From assembly GCF_011043775.1 (NCBI RefSeq), contig NZ_JAAKXY010000003.1:558001-622000 (forward strand): DNA of 64,000 bases, written 5' to 3'. Every line of letters begins with the position of its first letter. Position 1 is the first letter of the stretch. Both the position numbers and the translations under genes were made by a program. The notes beneath the pieces were generated by a model. The model was not told the origin of the DNA. It worked only from the letters and a program-made list of their open reading frames with translations, and searched no databases. The stretch is from Natronolimnobius sp. AArcel1 (GTDB lineage Archaea; Halobacteriota; Halobacteria; Halobacteriales; Natrialbaceae). Shown one piece after another: positions 15,505-25,756 of the stretch.

Positions 15505-16296
15505 TCAGAACGGGAACAGCGAGTCCGCCTCGAGGTCGCGTTCGATGAGTTCGATCTCGTGGCCGTCCGGATCCGTCGTAAAGGCGTACATGTTGTCGTT
15601 GCTTTCTGGATCGCGGTAGTCGTCGGCCTCGCGGGTCATGAGTTGATCCCAGTCCTCTTCGAGGTCGTCGACGCGGACACAGAGGTGGCCCCAGGCGTCG
15701 CCCATGTCGTAGCTGCGGCCGTCGTAGTTGTAGGTAAGTTCGACCGTCATCGCCTCGTCGGCAGCCCCCTCGGGCTTCATGAAGTAGTTCGAGAAGCTGT
15801 CGGCCTCCCAGCGGCCGTCGTGGTCGTACTCGAACTTGCGGGTCCAGAATCCAAGCGACTCGTCTGCGTCTTCGACGCGGATCATCGTGTGATCCAGACT
15901 CCAGAGTGCGCCGACATCGCGCTTGACGATCTCAATTTCGTGGCCGTCGGGATCTGTGACGAACGCGTAGTTGTAATCACACGATTCTGGATCGCGATAA
16001 TCCTCGACGCCTTCGTCCATCAGTTGCTCGTAGCGCTCCTCGAGTTCGCCGTCGGGAACACGGACCGCGATGTGGCCCCAGGCGTCGCCGACCTCGAGGT
16101 CCTCCTCGCCCTCATTGTGGGTGAGTTCGAGCATCGCACCGTCCTCGTGCATGTCCTCGGGACCGAGGTAGACGATGGTGAAGCCGTCGCCCGCATAGCG
16201 ATCTTTTTCCTCGTACTCGAGGTGGGTCTGATACCAATCGAGCGATTCCTCAAGGTCCGAGACGCGGATCATCGTGTGGTCGAGCGTGCCCTCCAT
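15505..16296 (-). CDS. VOC family protein, tandem glyoxalase-like domains
   Basis: Taking the ATG at 16296 gives 263 residues and two similar halves. Each begins with 'LDHTMIRV.D..ESL.(W/F)(Y/W)', in which His is a metal ligand. Each contains 'GDAWGH(I/L).VRV' and ends with 'DYRDPES.(D/N).(N/M)YAF.TDPDGHEIE(I/L)', where Glu is the second ligand. This is the plan of a glyoxalase I-like protein formed by domain duplication, so it could have one or two metal sites. A lactoylglutathione-lyase activity is possible but unproven, because haloarchaea use gamma-glutamylcysteine instead of glutathione. The gene may be read through from NhaC, which lies 48 bp away on the same strand. Confidence 0.88.
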   Translation of the reverse strand: MEGTLDHTMIRVSDLEESLDWYQTHLEYEEKDRYAGDGFTIVYLGPEDMHEDGAMLELTHNEGEEDLEVGDAWGHIAVRVPDGELEERYEQLMDEGVEDYRDPESCDYNYAFVTDPDGHEIEIVKRDVGALWSLDHTMIRVEDADESLGFWTRKFEYDHDGRWEADSFSNYFMKPEGAADEAMTVELTYNYDGRSYDMGDAWGHLCVRVDDLEEDWDQLMTREADDYRDPESNDNMYAFTTDPDGHEIELIERDLEADSLFPF

Positions 16297-16344
16297 GCGC
16301 GAGTCAACGCCCGGAAATCTCAAAAGCGTGGCGAAGGCGGCGGT

Positions 16345-18024
16345 CTACTCATGCTCGCGTGGCTGCTCGTGATCCTTCGTCGTCGCCACCGGTTCGACAC
16401 CCCTGCGCGTGGCATCGGCACTCGAGAGGCCGTAGACGAGGCCGACGAGCAAGACGACCCCGATCGGGAGATAGATGATCGGCGAGATGTCGGCGTAGCC
16501 GTAGAGAGCGTAGCAGATGACAACAACGAGCAAGACGGTGCTGGCGTAGTACAGCTGTGTTCGGATGTGATCGATGAGGTCTGCGCCAGTAAAGGTCGAG
16601 GAGAGCACGGACGTATCCGAGATGGGCGAGGTGTGATCGCCGAAGATCGCTCCCGAAAACACCGCGCCGATAATCACCGGCATGAGATCGAATGCGCCGG
16701 TGATATCGTAGGCAACCGTAATCGCGATTGGTGTCACGATACCCATCGTCGCCCACGAGGATCCCATCGTGAACGCGACGAATGCCGCGACGAACAACAC
16801 GACAATCGGCAAGAGTGCCGGCGAAACGACGCCCTCCGCTGCGGCGGCGACGTAGTCACCAGTTCCAAGATCCTCGGCAACGGCGCTGATCGCCCACGCA
16901 AGCACGAGCACTGTGACTGCGGTGAGCATGATCGAAAAGCCGTCCAGAACGGTATCCACGCTCGCCCCGATATCGAACAGATCGTACGCGAGTCCGATTG
17001 CAATTGCCGTGACGACCATCGCGAACGATCCCCAGACGAGCGCGGCCGCGAAATCACTCGCACCGACGATATCGACGAGCACCGGCAGTGTTCCGGCGTC
17101 GCCAATTGCCGCCTCGAGCGAGGTCGTCGCCCCGGCCTCGTCTTGTTCGACCACCCACTCCTGGTAACCGGTCCAGAACGCACCTCCCAGCGTCACGACG
17201 ATCAAGACGACAATCGGTGCGAAGAAGGTCCGAAGCATGGGTTTCGTCTCGATTGGTCTCCCGAGGTCTTCCTCGACCTCCTGCAGGGGGTTCGCGTCCT
17301 CGCGCGTCACGTTCCCCGTCCGCCTCGAGCGGCGTTCGGCCGTAAGCATCTCTCCGTAATCGCGCCTCGAGAGGACGATGATGCCGACCATCACGATGGC
17401 AAGCAGCGAGTAAATGTTGAACGGAATCGAGCCGACAAACGTTTCGAACGCGCCCGGCGTGTCGGCCGCCGCAACGTCGTAGTCCTCATTCTCGACGAGA
17501 CTCGCATACCCCTCGTCGATCATCGACAGTTGGAATGCAACCCAACTCGAGAGGCCGAGCGTCGCGACGGGGGCGGCTGTCGAGTCGACGATGTAGGAGA
17601 GTTTTTCCCGCGAGATGCGTAGTTGGTCGGAGATTTCGCGCATTGTCGAGCCGACAATCGCGGTGTTAGCGTAGTCATCGAAAAAGAGCAGGATGCCAAG
17701 CGCCCAGGTTGCCAGCCCGGCTGCCCGCGGCGTACCGAGGCGGGCCGTCGCCCAGTTTCGAACGGCTGTTGCACCGCCGAGTCGCCAGATGAGCGCGACG
17801 CCGGAGCCAAGCAACAGCGTGAACACGAGAATGTTCGCGTGAAAGACATCGCCGATGGATTCGGTGATCCACGTGAACGTCTGTCCAATACCGATGCTTC
17901 CCGTCGCGATGACGCCGCCGGACCAGATACCGAGAAAAAGCGAGAGAATTGGTCGTCTGGTGACGATTGCGAGGACAATCGCAAGGAGCGGCGGAAGCAA
18001 TGACAGTGCTCCAAACTCGGACAT
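16345..18024 (-). CDS. Na+/H+ antiporter, NhaC family
   Basis: This 559-residue protein has about 12 hydrophobic segments and NhaC signatures. These include 'RRPILSLFLGIWSGG' near the N-terminus, 'LLFFDDYANTAIVGSTMREISD' (a conserved DDY in a membrane helix), 'MGSSWATMGIVTPIAI' and 'GAIFGDHTSPISDTSVLSS' (the conserved GDHxSPISDT). It exports Na+ in exchange for protons, a central need in a salt-in halophile. A hydrophilic loop of about 60 residues lies in the middle of the protein. Confidence 0.93.
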   Translation of the reverse strand: MSEFGALSLLPPLLAIVLAIVTRRPILSLFLGIWSGGVIATGSIGIGQTFTWITESIGDVFHANILVFTLLLGSGVALIWRLGGATAVRNWATARLGTPRAAGLATWALGILLFFDDYANTAIVGSTMREISDQLRISREKLSYIVDSTAAPVATLGLSSWVAFQLSMIDEGYASLVENEDYDVAAADTPGAFETFVGSIPFNIYSLLAIVMVGIIVLSRRDYGEMLTAERRSRRTGNVTREDANPLQEVEEDLGRPIETKPMLRTFFAPIVVLIVVTLGGAFWTGYQEWVVEQDEAGATTSLEAAIGDAGTLPVLVDIVGASDFAAALVWGSFAMVVTAIAIGLAYDLFDIGASVDTVLDGFSIMLTAVTVLVLAWAISAVAEDLGTGDYVAAAAEGVVSPALLPIVVLFVAAFVAFTMGSSWATMGIVTPIAITVAYDITGAFDLMPVIIGAVFSGAIFGDHTSPISDTSVLSSTFTGADLIDHIRTQLYYASTVLLVVVICYALYGYADISPIIYLPIGVVLLVGLVYGLSSADATRRGVEPVATTKDHEQPREHE

Positions 18025-18142
18025 ACTGAGGACTACATCGAAGCGCCAAATAATGCTATCAATTCACATAGGTTGCCGACCGTCACATGCGCCGACGTAA
18101 ACACGCAGGCATCAACGCGGCCGAACCAGAAATGAACCGGCG

Positions 18143-19252
18143 CTACCGGCGCAGAATGAGTTTCAATACGTCTTCGTCCTCGAGGACGTGATCCGTGCCG
18201 ACCTGCTGTTCGTCGTGGGTTGCGCTGGGGCCGCTGACGCGGGCGAAGCGGAATCGCTCTTCCATTTCGCCTCCGAGTTTTTCGATAGCTTCGCCGATCG
18301 TCGTTCCCTGCTCGACGACGAGCGGTTCGTCCCAGTCGATGCCGCGACCGGGTTTGTCCATGTAGACGCGGATGAGTCCAAGATTGTCCCAGATCCGGTC
18401 TTTCAGCGCCTCGAGCCCCTTCTCTTTCTCGGCGCTGATGAACGTCACTTCCTCGGGATCGAGGTCGCGCTCACGCAGTTTCTCGTCGACAGTTTCCTTA
18501 TAGTCGGGTTCGATGAGATCGACCTTGTTGACGCAGGTGATCGAGGGAATGTACTCGCGATTTTCCATCAGGCCGTCGACCAGTCGGTCGATGGAGAGTT
18601 GCTCTTGTAGGTTGAGGTCCGCGTTGACGTAGCCGTGCTCGCGAAGCACGTCCTTGATCGTCTGCTCGTCTAACTCCTGGTCAGCACTCGAGGTGATCTT
18701 GATCCCGTCTTTGATCTTCGGGCGCACGGTCACGCGCGGGGGTTCCTGATCGACGCGGATGTTGATGTCGTACAGTTCCTCCTGCAGGCGGTCGTACTGT
18801 TCGATCTCGAACACCGAGAGGGTGAAGATGATCAGATCGGCGTTACGTACGACTGCCAACACCTGCTGGCCGTCGCCCCGTCCCGTCGCCGCACCCTCGA
18901 TGAGCCCCGGCACGTCCAGCATCTGGATGTTCGCACCCCGATGCTGGAGCATCCCCGGGTTCACATCCAGCGTCGTGAACTCGTAGGAGCCGGTCTCGCT
19001 TTCGGCGTTCGTCAGCGAGTTCAGCATCGACGACTTGCCGACGCTCGGGAAGCCAACCAACGCGACGGTCGCGTCGCCGTGTTTCTCGACTGAGTAACCC
19101 GTGCCGCCGCCCGCCGAACTCTGGTTCTGGAGTTTCTCCTTTTTCTCCGCCAGTTTCGACTTGAGACGGCCGATATGGGCCTCGGTCGACTTGTTATAGG
19201 GGGTGTTGGCGATTTCGTCCTCGATTGCTTCAATCTCGTCCTCGAGCCCCAT
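18143..19252 (-). CDS. DRG/Obg family GTPase with TGS domain
   Basis: The 369 residues include a helical N-terminus (about 1-50), G1 'GFPSVGKSSMLN' (about 67-78), G3 'DVPGLIEGA' and G4 'NKVD'. The C-terminal TGS domain (about 290-368) ends 'DVLKLILRR'. These are the features of the archaeal and eukaryotic developmentally regulated GTP-binding (DRG) proteins, ribosome-associated factors involved in translation. The length fits the family, and the gene stands alone. Confidence 0.95.
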   Translation of the reverse strand: MGLEDEIEAIEDEIANTPYNKSTEAHIGRLKSKLAEKKEKLQNQSSAGGGTGYSVEKHGDATVALVGFPSVGKSSMLNSLTNAESETGSYEFTTLDVNPGMLQHRGANIQMLDVPGLIEGAATGRGDGQQVLAVVRNADLIIFTLSVFEIEQYDRLQEELYDINIRVDQEPPRVTVRPKIKDGIKITSSADQELDEQTIKDVLREHGYVNADLNLQEQLSIDRLVDGLMENREYIPSITCVNKVDLIEPDYKETVDEKLRERDLDPEEVTFISAEKEKGLEALKDRIWDNLGLIRVYMDKPGRGIDWDEPLVVEQGTTIGEAIEKLGGEMEERFRFARVSGPSATHDEQQVGTDHVLEDEDVLKLILRR

Positions 19253-19378
19253 TTGTCTGTATGCAACCGCCCGCGCCGAAAAACACTTTCCATGCGCGCC
19301 GTCGGTGACCCCGCATTACCACCAATATGATATGGTATAGCTACACGTACTTTCTCCCTCGGAAATTCCATTTGAAGG

Positions 19379-19386
19379 TTTATAAG
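19379..19386 (+). promoter_or_regulatory. TATA box of the PGF-CTERM protein gene
   Basis: TTTATAAG is centred 28-29 nt before the ATG at 19411. This is the leaderless spacing and supports that start over the one at 19327. Confidence 0.55.
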
Positions 19387-19410
19387 TCATGGCTGAGAAC
19401 AGGAATTCAC

Positions 19411-21423
19411 ATGTCAATTGGGAAGGGACGCAGCCGCTTGTCGGCCGCTCGCAACCACTCGGTGACAGCAATCGCACTCGCTGCGATTGTTGCACTGTCG
19501 ATGGTTGCGATGGCCGCCACTGGAGGAATCGCCGCAGCAGACCAACAGACAGACGCCGACATCGAAGCCTACGATGGCGTCGACGAGGCCTCGATTTTCG
19601 GCCCTGCCGATGAGGTCTATCTGCAAGACAACGGGAGCGGCGTCCTTGTCTACGAAGACGACGATGACGAGATTTCCGAGTTCCAACTCGGCGCCGACGT
19701 AAGCGAAGGCCTTGCACACGTTCTCATCGCTGACGATGCCGACGCGACAGGCGACGACGATGTCGAGGGCGAATTCAGCGCCGCACTCGAGGATGATCTG
19801 TTCACGGCCGGTGGCGCACTTGCCTTCGAGCAGCCACCAGAACTCGAGGACCTCGATGTCGACATCTCCGGTGAGCAAACCGAAGAGACGAACGAATTCA
19901 GCGCTGACATCTACGCGCTGATCGGTGATGGCGAGGATCAGGCTGACATCGAACAGGCCTCGCTCGAACCAAACGCACAGCAACAGGCGCCATCGCTGTT
20001 CGAATCCGCGAGCACATCCGGTGAAGTCGACGTAACCGCAGACACGTTCACGACCACCGGCGACGTCGTCGTCGACTTCGGCGACGGCATGGGTGATGAA
20101 ACACCTGAAGAGACGTTCTCGTTCGAACTCGGCGAAACCGCGTCCGGCTACGAACTCTCCGTCACCGAAGAAGAGACCGTCACAGATTCCTTCATGACGG
20201 ACCCCGACGACTGGAAGACTGAAGAAGACGCCAAGGCCGCACTCGAGGAGGAATACGCTGACCTTGCAGACGAACTCGGCGGCGAGGCAACTGTCGAGAT
20301 CCACCACCACGACTTCGAAGAGATCGACGACTTTACCGACTGGAAGGAACTCGAGTACACGATCACCTATGAGGGAATCGACGAGGGCCTCGAGAGCATG
20401 TTCGCCGAGGAACTCGCAGATGACCCAGCCGCAGATATCTCACAGGAGGAAGCCGAGCAGGTCGCAGCCCAGATCACCGAACTCGAGATCGAGACAATCG
20501 CGTTCGACATGACCTCGGGTGCCGAGTCACTCGAAGCCACCTGGGATGTTGAGATCAACGAATACGCGAGCGTCCTTGAGGCGTTCGTTGAACTCAGTGA
20601 GGCAACCGTCGATGACGAGGACCTCTTCGATGAGGAACTCGAGGAGTTCGACACCATGCTCGAGGCCCAGCAGGCCGCAGATCTGCAGACCAGCTTCGAG
20701 TGGGACGGTGAAGTCTCGTTCACCGATGACGACCAAATCGAGATTATCTTCGAAGCCGAAAGCGACACCGAGAACTATCAGGCGTACACGGACGAACTCG
20801 CAGACCGCGGCGTCGATGTCGGCGACGAGGAAGTTGTCTTCGAGTTCACCGCCACGACCAACGATGGCGAGATCGAAATCGACGGTGAGGTCGAAGTCGG
20901 CATGGACGATCTTGCAGAGACTGTCCTCACGTCAATCGCCCAGGAGTTCCAGCAGGAATCCGACGAACTAGGTAGTTTCGCCGCGGCGCTCGAGAACGCA
21001 GACCTCGAGATCGCCAAGGTCGATGCGGACTTCGATAGCGAGACCGTTACGTTCGAAGCCGGTGCGAAGTTCGACAGTACAGAGTCGCTCGTCGAGAGCG
21101 GCCTGTTCGGAGACGATATCGTCCTAACGCAGATTGCCGGGACCGAAGAAGATGACGGCGTTGCAACGTACGTCTACCTCCAGAACGTCGAGGGCGAGGA
21201 CCTCTCTGAGGACGAACTCAGCGAGCACGGTCTCGTCGACGATGAAACAACGGTCTACGATCCTGGTGAGGGCGACCGCGAATTCGCCGAGATGGATACT
21301 GACGAAGCAGCAGCCTATCTTGGTGTCGACCTCGATGGCGACAGCATCCCCGGCTTTGGGCCTGTCGTCGTCTTCGCCGGCATGGGCGCAGCACTCGTGT
21401 TGTTCCTCACCCGCCGCAACTGA
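19411..21423 (+). CDS. Secreted acidic surface protein with PGF-CTERM sorting signal
   Basis: The ATG at 19411 gives 670 residues. The N-terminus is a Sec signal: a basic region 'KGRSRLSAARNHS' followed by 'VTAIALAAIVALSMVAMAAT' and an 'AAA' cleavage region. The mature part is exceptionally acidic and shows loosely repeated beta-rich segments, without a catalytic motif I recognise. The C-terminus is a tripartite PGF-CTERM signal: 'SIPGFGPVVV', a hydrophobic helix and the basic tail 'TRRN'. In haloarchaea such proteins are cut and lipid-anchored by archaeosortase ArtA, so this should be a surface-anchored, probably glycosylated protein. Its function is unknown. Confidence 0.85.
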   Translation: MSIGKGRSRLSAARNHSVTAIALAAIVALSMVAMAATGGIAAADQQTDADIEAYDGVDEASIFGPADEVYLQDNGSGVLVYEDDDDEISEFQLGADVSEGLAHVLIADDADATGDDDVEGEFSAALEDDLFTAGGALAFEQPPELEDLDVDISGEQTEETNEFSADIYALIGDGEDQADIEQASLEPNAQQQAPSLFESASTSGEVDVTADTFTTTGDVVVDFGDGMGDETPEETFSFELGETASGYELSVTEEETVTDSFMTDPDDWKTEEDAKAALEEEYADLADELGGEATVEIHHHDFEEIDDFTDWKELEYTITYEGIDEGLESMFAEELADDPAADISQEEAEQVAAQITELEIETIAFDMTSGAESLEATWDVEINEYASVLEAFVELSEATVDDEDLFDEELEEFDTMLEAQQAADLQTSFEWDGEVSFTDDDQIEIIFEAESDTENYQAYTDELADRGVDVGDEEVVFEFTATTNDGEIEIDGEVEVGMDDLAETVLTSIAQEFQQESDELGSFAAALENADLEIAKVDADFDSETVTFEAGAKFDSTESLVESGLFGDDIVLTQIAGTEEDDGVATYVYLQNVEGEDLSEDELSEHGLVDDETTVYDPGEGDREFAEMDTDEAAAYLGVDLDGDSIPGFGPVVVFAGMGAALVLFLTRRN

Positions 21424-21465
21424 GCACTCGCTCGTATCGGTTATTTTTGCGCTCTACCCCGTGAG

Positions 21466-22770
21466 CTATCGCTCCGGCTGTGTCGGCCCGTCGAACCCGC
21501 CACGAACCAGCGGCTTCGCGATGTGACGGCGCGCACACGGCGGGACTTCATACCACCCCGTCTCGAGGTCGCGCTCGAGTGTGACCTCGCGTTTTCCGGG
21601 TGTACTCGTCCCACAGTCACGACAGCGATAGCCTTGATTCCGGCCGGCGCTTTTCATCGTCCGCTCACAGTCGGGACACTGTGGCGTCACGCGTTCCGTT
21701 TCGACGAGGTCGCGGACGGCGAACTTCTCGAGTTTGAGCGTCCCTCTCGCGACTTCGCCACAGACGGTGAGTCGGTCGCCGACACGGAGGGCGCGGACGC
21801 GGTCGCGAAAGCGCTTGGTCGGCTCAAACGCAGCACACTCGAGGCGGGCGCGATTGGAGCCGTCGGGTTCGGTGTTGTCCTCATCCTCGAGTGTCACGAA
21901 GACGTGGCCACCGCGTCGTGTCTCGGGTTCGGTGGCGACGCGGCCCTCGAGTCGGTAGGCGTGGCCATCCTGTGCTGTAGCAAGCGACTCACCGGTGGCA
22001 TCCCGAAGGTGGCTATCAGTTCCCTGGTTGGTCACAAACAGTTGGCTCGAGGCGACGGGTTCGCTCTCGATGCGTTCGGCGACGGTTCGGACGGCGTCGG
22101 CGTCGTCACCGCGGATACCATGAAGGATCGGGCCGGGTGTATGGGGGACACAGACGGGATCGTACTCGCCGCGATCAACCGTATCCCAGACGGTCGGATA
22201 CGCTGACTCGGCTGCCGCGAAAACGCTCTCCGTGTCGACCTCGCGGGGGGTCCCCCACCGCTCGGAGTCACGGTAGGAGATGTGTTCGTAGGTCCACTCC
22301 GACAGCCCGTTCCAGGCACCGATTGCGGCCAGTGCGCCGATTCGGCCGCGGCCGTCGCCGACGTGCCACGTTCGGTAGTCATAGCGTGCACACAGCTCTC
22401 GGGCGTCGTCAATCTCGAGGTGGTCACGGATTGCTCGTGTGGTGAACTCGCTGACTGAGTCGGGAACAGCTTCAGGGTCGCTGTCAGCGACGACGAGACC
22501 GGGATGCGTCCGCTCGTCGGCAGTTTCTGCGAGGGTAGCAAGGTGCTCGCGCGCGCGGTCGAACGCGACTGCAGGGTCGGCGTCGGTGTGAATCGCCAGT
22601 GCGGCGTTGCCGCGTGTCTTGTACTCGACGGCGGGGTTGAGCCGAATAAGAAGCAGGCGTGAAACAGTCGCCCCGTCGCGTTGCAACGCTCGAGCGATGG
22701 TGGCGGCGACATAGGTCGTACACATCCCGCGCTCGCGGGAATCAGTATCGTCGAGTCCGACGACGGTCAT
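21466..22770 (-). CDS. tiaS: tRNA(Ile2) 2-agmatinylcytidine synthetase
   Basis: The ATG at 22770 gives 434 residues beginning 'MTVVGLDDTDSRERGMCTTY', the conserved N-terminus of TiaS. The middle part carries 'VEYKTRGNAALAI' and 'GLSEWTYEHISYRDSERWGTPR'. Near the C-terminus there is an OB-like domain and a zinc ribbon, 'CPDCERTMKSAGRNQGYRCR' followed by DC. The enzyme uses ATP to attach agmatine to cytidine 34 of tRNA-Ile(CAU) so that it decodes AUA, an essential archaeal modification. A 36-residue-longer frame is open upstream but lacks family similarity. Confidence 0.94.
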   Translation of the reverse strand: MTVVGLDDTDSRERGMCTTYVAATIARALQRDGATVSRLLLIRLNPAVEYKTRGNAALAIHTDADPAVAFDRAREHLATLAETADERTHPGLVVADSDPEAVPDSVSEFTTRAIRDHLEIDDARELCARYDYRTWHVGDGRGRIGALAAIGAWNGLSEWTYEHISYRDSERWGTPREVDTESVFAAAESAYPTVWDTVDRGEYDPVCVPHTPGPILHGIRGDDADAVRTVAERIESEPVASSQLFVTNQGTDSHLRDATGESLATAQDGHAYRLEGRVATEPETRRGGHVFVTLEDEDNTEPDGSNRARLECAAFEPTKRFRDRVRALRVGDRLTVCGEVARGTLKLEKFAVRDLVETERVTPQCPDCERTMKSAGRNQGYRCRDCGTSTPGKREVTLERDLETGWYEVPPCARRHIAKPLVRGGFDGPTQPER

Positions 22771-22965
22771 TACGGGCGATTGGGTGAGCAGCGAGTAACG
22801 CCTTTCGGGATGGGCAGTCGACACACGAGTCAATTGTACCGGCGAACGGTACCGTTACAGAAAACAACCCCTATATAAGTATACTGGCAGTACGTATTTG
22901 AACCACGTCACGGCAAGGAGGCATCGGGGAAACTGTTTTATAGCAGGAATAGCTTATTCCCCCCT

Positions 22966-23934
22966 ATGTCCCGTTCCGCACTGGTCGGCAACGTTACCGC
23001 GATGCTCGAGGACGCGGGATTCGTGGTCAGCGACCGGTGTGCGATCCGACCGAAAAGCTTCGATATCGCCGCCCGTCGCGGCCAGGACCTGGTCCTCGTG
23101 AAGATTCTGGGCAACATCGACGCCTTCAACGAGGCGACTGGTCACGAGATGCGCCGCCTTGGGACCTATCTCGAGGCGACGCCGCTGGTGATCGGCCTGC
23201 GCAGTCGCGATGAGGATCTGAAACCGGATGTCGTCTACTTCCGACACGGAGTCCCGGTTTTCAGCCCAGATACGGCGTACAACCTCTTCATCGAAGACGT
23301 ACCGCCCCTGATCTATGCGGCCCCGGGTGGCCTCTACGTCAACATCGATGGCGACTTGCTCGCCGACGAACGCGAGGACCGCGACTGGAGTCTCGGCCGA
23401 CTTGCGAACGAACTCGGCGTCTCCCGTCGGACGGTTTCGAAGTACGAGGATGGCATGAACGCCTCCGTCGAGATCGCAATGGCGCTACAGGAACTGTTCG
23501 ATGCGCCACTGACCAGTCCCGTTGACGTCCTTGACGGCGCAGAGGATGTCCACGAAACCGACTCGATGCCGGACGACCCCGAGGCAGATCCCGACGACGA
23601 GCGCGTTGTCGCGGTCCTTACGCGCGCCGGCTACAAGGTACACCCGACCGCTCGCTCACCGTTCAAAGCCGTGAGTCGCGAGGAAGACGACGACGAAGAC
23701 GTCGTTCTGACTGGCCACTCAAAATTCACCAAAGCTGCTGAAAAGCGCGCCCGGATCATGAGTTCAATCGGCCACGTCACGCATACCCGCTCGGTCTACG
23801 TCGTCGACCGTGCGAAACAGGAGTCCGTCGACGGCACTGCACTCGTTGAACGCGGTGAACTAGACGAACTTCACGACGCTGCCGAACTCCGAAAAGTCAT
23901 TCGCGAACGCGCCGAACACGAAGAAGCCGCCTGA
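22966..23934 (+). CDS. Predicted HTH transcriptional regulator, COG1395 family
   Basis: The 322 residues have an N-terminal nuclease-like fold domain (about 1-125), then a Cro-type HTH, '[20 protein letters not shown]' (about 142-161), and a C-terminal domain of similar mixed structure. This is the arrangement of the widely conserved archaeal COG1395 regulators. Its targets are unknown. It starts 195 bp after the divergent tiaS start, and a TATA-like TTTATAG (22935-22943) lies about 28 nt upstream. Confidence 0.85.
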   Translation: MSRSALVGNVTAMLEDAGFVVSDRCAIRPKSFDIAARRGQDLVLVKILGNIDAFNEATGHEMRRLGTYLEATPLVIGLRSRDEDLKPDVVYFRHGVPVFSPDTAYNLFIEDVPPLIYAAPGGLYVNIDGDLLADEREDRDWSLGRLANELGVSRRTVSKYEDGMNASVEIAMALQELFDAPLTSPVDVLDGAEDVHETDSMPDDPEADPDDERVVAVLTRAGYKVHPTARSPFKAVSREEDDDEDVVLTGHSKFTKAAEKRARIMSSIGHVTHTRSVYVVDRAKQESVDGTALVERGELDELHDAAELRKVIRERAEHEEAA

Positions 23935-23976
23935 TTGCGGCGTCGTGCTCACATTAGTCTCTGTTTTCAGTGACGA

Positions 23977-24222
23977 TCAGGCGTACGTCTCCTCGAGATA
24001 GGCAACGATATCGTCGCTTTCGTGCATCCCCTCGACATCGTGTGCCTCGTCAGTGATGACGGGGACACCGGTCTGGCCGCTAACACGCTCAACTTCGGTT
24101 CGGTCGCTGTGAGAGCGTGGCACCTCGATCACATCGTACTCGAGTTCGAGGTCGTCGAGTTTCGAGCGGACTTTTGTGCAGTACGGACAGCCGGGCAGTT
24201 CGTACATGGTGATGTCTGCCAT
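23977..24222 (-). CDS. Glutaredoxin-like thiol oxidoreductase
   Basis: This 81-residue protein begins 'MADITMYELPGCPYCTKVRS' with a CPYC active site. It ends with the glutathione-site-like 'TGVPVITDEAHDVEGMHES' (cis-Pro in GVPV). It is a single thioredoxin-fold domain without a signal sequence. In haloarchaea it would work with gamma-glutamylcysteine or protein thiols. A longer start three codons upstream also exists. Confidence 0.92.
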   Translation of the reverse strand: MADITMYELPGCPYCTKVRSKLDDLELEYDVIEVPRSHSDRTEVERVSGQTGVPVITDEAHDVEGMHESDDIVAYLEETYA

Positions 24223-24298
24223 GGATGGCACTAAGGGAGTGTGTGGGAAGAGGTCACCGGTCGGCTATCGGGTTGCCACAAAATAGTGTTCGACAGTC

Positions 24299-25756
24299 TC
24301 AGAACGTGATGGTGCCTGCTTCAATCGCGAAGTACACGGCGAAGTACGCAATGAACGCAACTGCCAGCGTCCATTGCCCAAGCGAGACATCACGAGCGTC
24401 GCCGACGGCAGTTTTGATCAGCGGGTAGCTGATGATACCGGCTGCGATTCCGTTCGCGATAGAGGCTGTCAACGGCATAATGGTGATCGTCAGCCCGCTC
24501 GAGATGAGCCAGACGGGGTCGTTCCAGTCGATATCAGCAACGCCTTGCAGCATGATGATTCCGACGACAACCAGTGCAAGGTAGGTTGCATACTGCGGAA
24601 TCGCGGTCATTAGCGGGACCGTGAACAACGCGAGGAGGAAGAATGTACCGACGACGAGTGCGGTAAATCCGGTTCGGCCGCCCTCTTCGACTCCGGTCGA
24701 GGATTCGATGTAGGTCGTGACTGTCGACGTCCCGATCATCGCTCCGAACGTTGTCCCGACAGCGTCGGCCATGAGTGGTTTCTCGATTTCGGGCAGGTTC
24801 CCGTCTTCATCAAGGAAGCCGCCAAACTGGGAGACTCCAATCAGTGTTCCAGCAGTGTCGAAAAAGTCCACGAAGAAGAATGTAAACACGACCAGAAGGA
24901 ATACGAGTGGATCTTCAGGAATCATGCTGAGGCCGTCAACGAAGCCCCAAAACAGCGGTGTGAAGTCGTACTGCACCGATGTTAGCATCGAAACGATTCC
25001 GTCGTTCGTGACATCATCGTAGGCTCCTTCTGGCGTGAGCACATCGGGTTGGACGATTCCGAGGAGCGTGATTGCCCAGCCCGCAATCGCCGTCGTCACG
25101 ATACCGATGATGATCGACCCTTTGATGCCTCGAGCATACAGGAAAAAGGTCAATCCGAGTCCAATTACGGAAAGCGCGGCAACCGGACTTTGGATGGCGT
25201 TTCCGAGTTCAATAAGCGTCCCAGATGGGAAGCCATCGGGATCAACATACGGGACAACAAGCTCTAACTCCTGTAGGCCGAGAAAGAGCAGGAAAATACC
25301 AATACCGGCCCCGACCGCGAACTTCACGGGTTCGGGAAACAGTTCGATAATGTACTTACGCGCACCCACTGCGGTAAGCGCCATGAAAATGATCCCTTCG
25401 ACGAACACTGCTGCGAGTGCGAGTTCCCACGGGACGCCCAGAACAATCACGACAGTGTACGTGAAGAACGCGTTCAGCCCCATTCCCGGTGCGAGTCCGA
25501 ACGGGCGTTTGGCATAAAACGCCATTACGGCGGTCGCAACGATTGACGACAGGATCGTGACGATCGCGAGCATCTGGAAGACCTCCGTCTGGTCGTAGCC
25601 CTCGATAACGATAGCATCGCTCAGAATCGCCGGATTGACGACAATAATGTACGCCATCGCGAGAAACGTCGTGATTCCTGCGAGTGTTTCAGTGCGGTAG
25701 TCTGTATCGTGGTCGCTGAAATTGAAGTAGTCAGCGAGTCTCTCAGCTGCCCCCAT
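24299..25756 (-). CDS. NCS2 family nucleobase permease (AzgA-like)
   Basis: The 485 residues begin 'LADYFNFSDHDTDYRTETLAGITTFLAMAYIIVVNP', the conserved N-terminus of the AzgA branch of purine permeases. About 12-14 hydrophobic helices follow, with 'GLAPGMGLNAFFTYTVV' and 'GTLIGVSQ' typical of the branch. It should import hypoxanthine, guanine or adenine with protons. The short N- and C-termini and the length fit the family. The gene stands alone between glutaredoxin and the TrkA-domain gene. Confidence 0.92.
   Translation of the reverse strand: MGAAERLADYFNFSDHDTDYRTETLAGITTFLAMAYIIVVNPAILSDAIVIEGYDQTEVFQMLAIVTILSSIVATAVMAFYAKRPFGLAPGMGLNAFFTYTVVIVLGVPWELALAAVFVEGIIFMALTAVGARKYIIELFPEPVKFAVGAGIGIFLLFLGLQELELVVPYVDPDGFPSGTLIELGNAIQSPVAALSVIGLGLTFFLYARGIKGSIIIGIVTTAIAGWAITLLGIVQPDVLTPEGAYDDVTNDGIVSMLTSVQYDFTPLFWGFVDGLSMIPEDPLVFLLVVFTFFFVDFFDTAGTLIGVSQFGGFLDEDGNLPEIEKPLMADAVGTTFGAMIGTSTVTTYIESSTGVEEGGRTGFTALVVGTFFLLALFTVPLMTAIPQYATYLALVVVGIIMLQGVADIDWNDPVWLISSGLTITIMPLTASIANGIAAGIISYPLIKTAVGDARDVSLGQWTLAVAFIAYFAVYFAIEAGTITF

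Noticed and set aside
15559-17622. A 687-residue plus-strand frame opposite the VOC and NhaC genes
   Set aside because: The composition is Arg/His/Asp-rich, it reads across two real genes, and it has no membrane or domain features.
22966-23934. Possibility that the COG1395 regulator and tiaS form a toxin-antitoxin or defence pair
   Set aside because: Both are conserved housekeeping-type archaeal genes in divergent orientation; nothing suggests a defence role.
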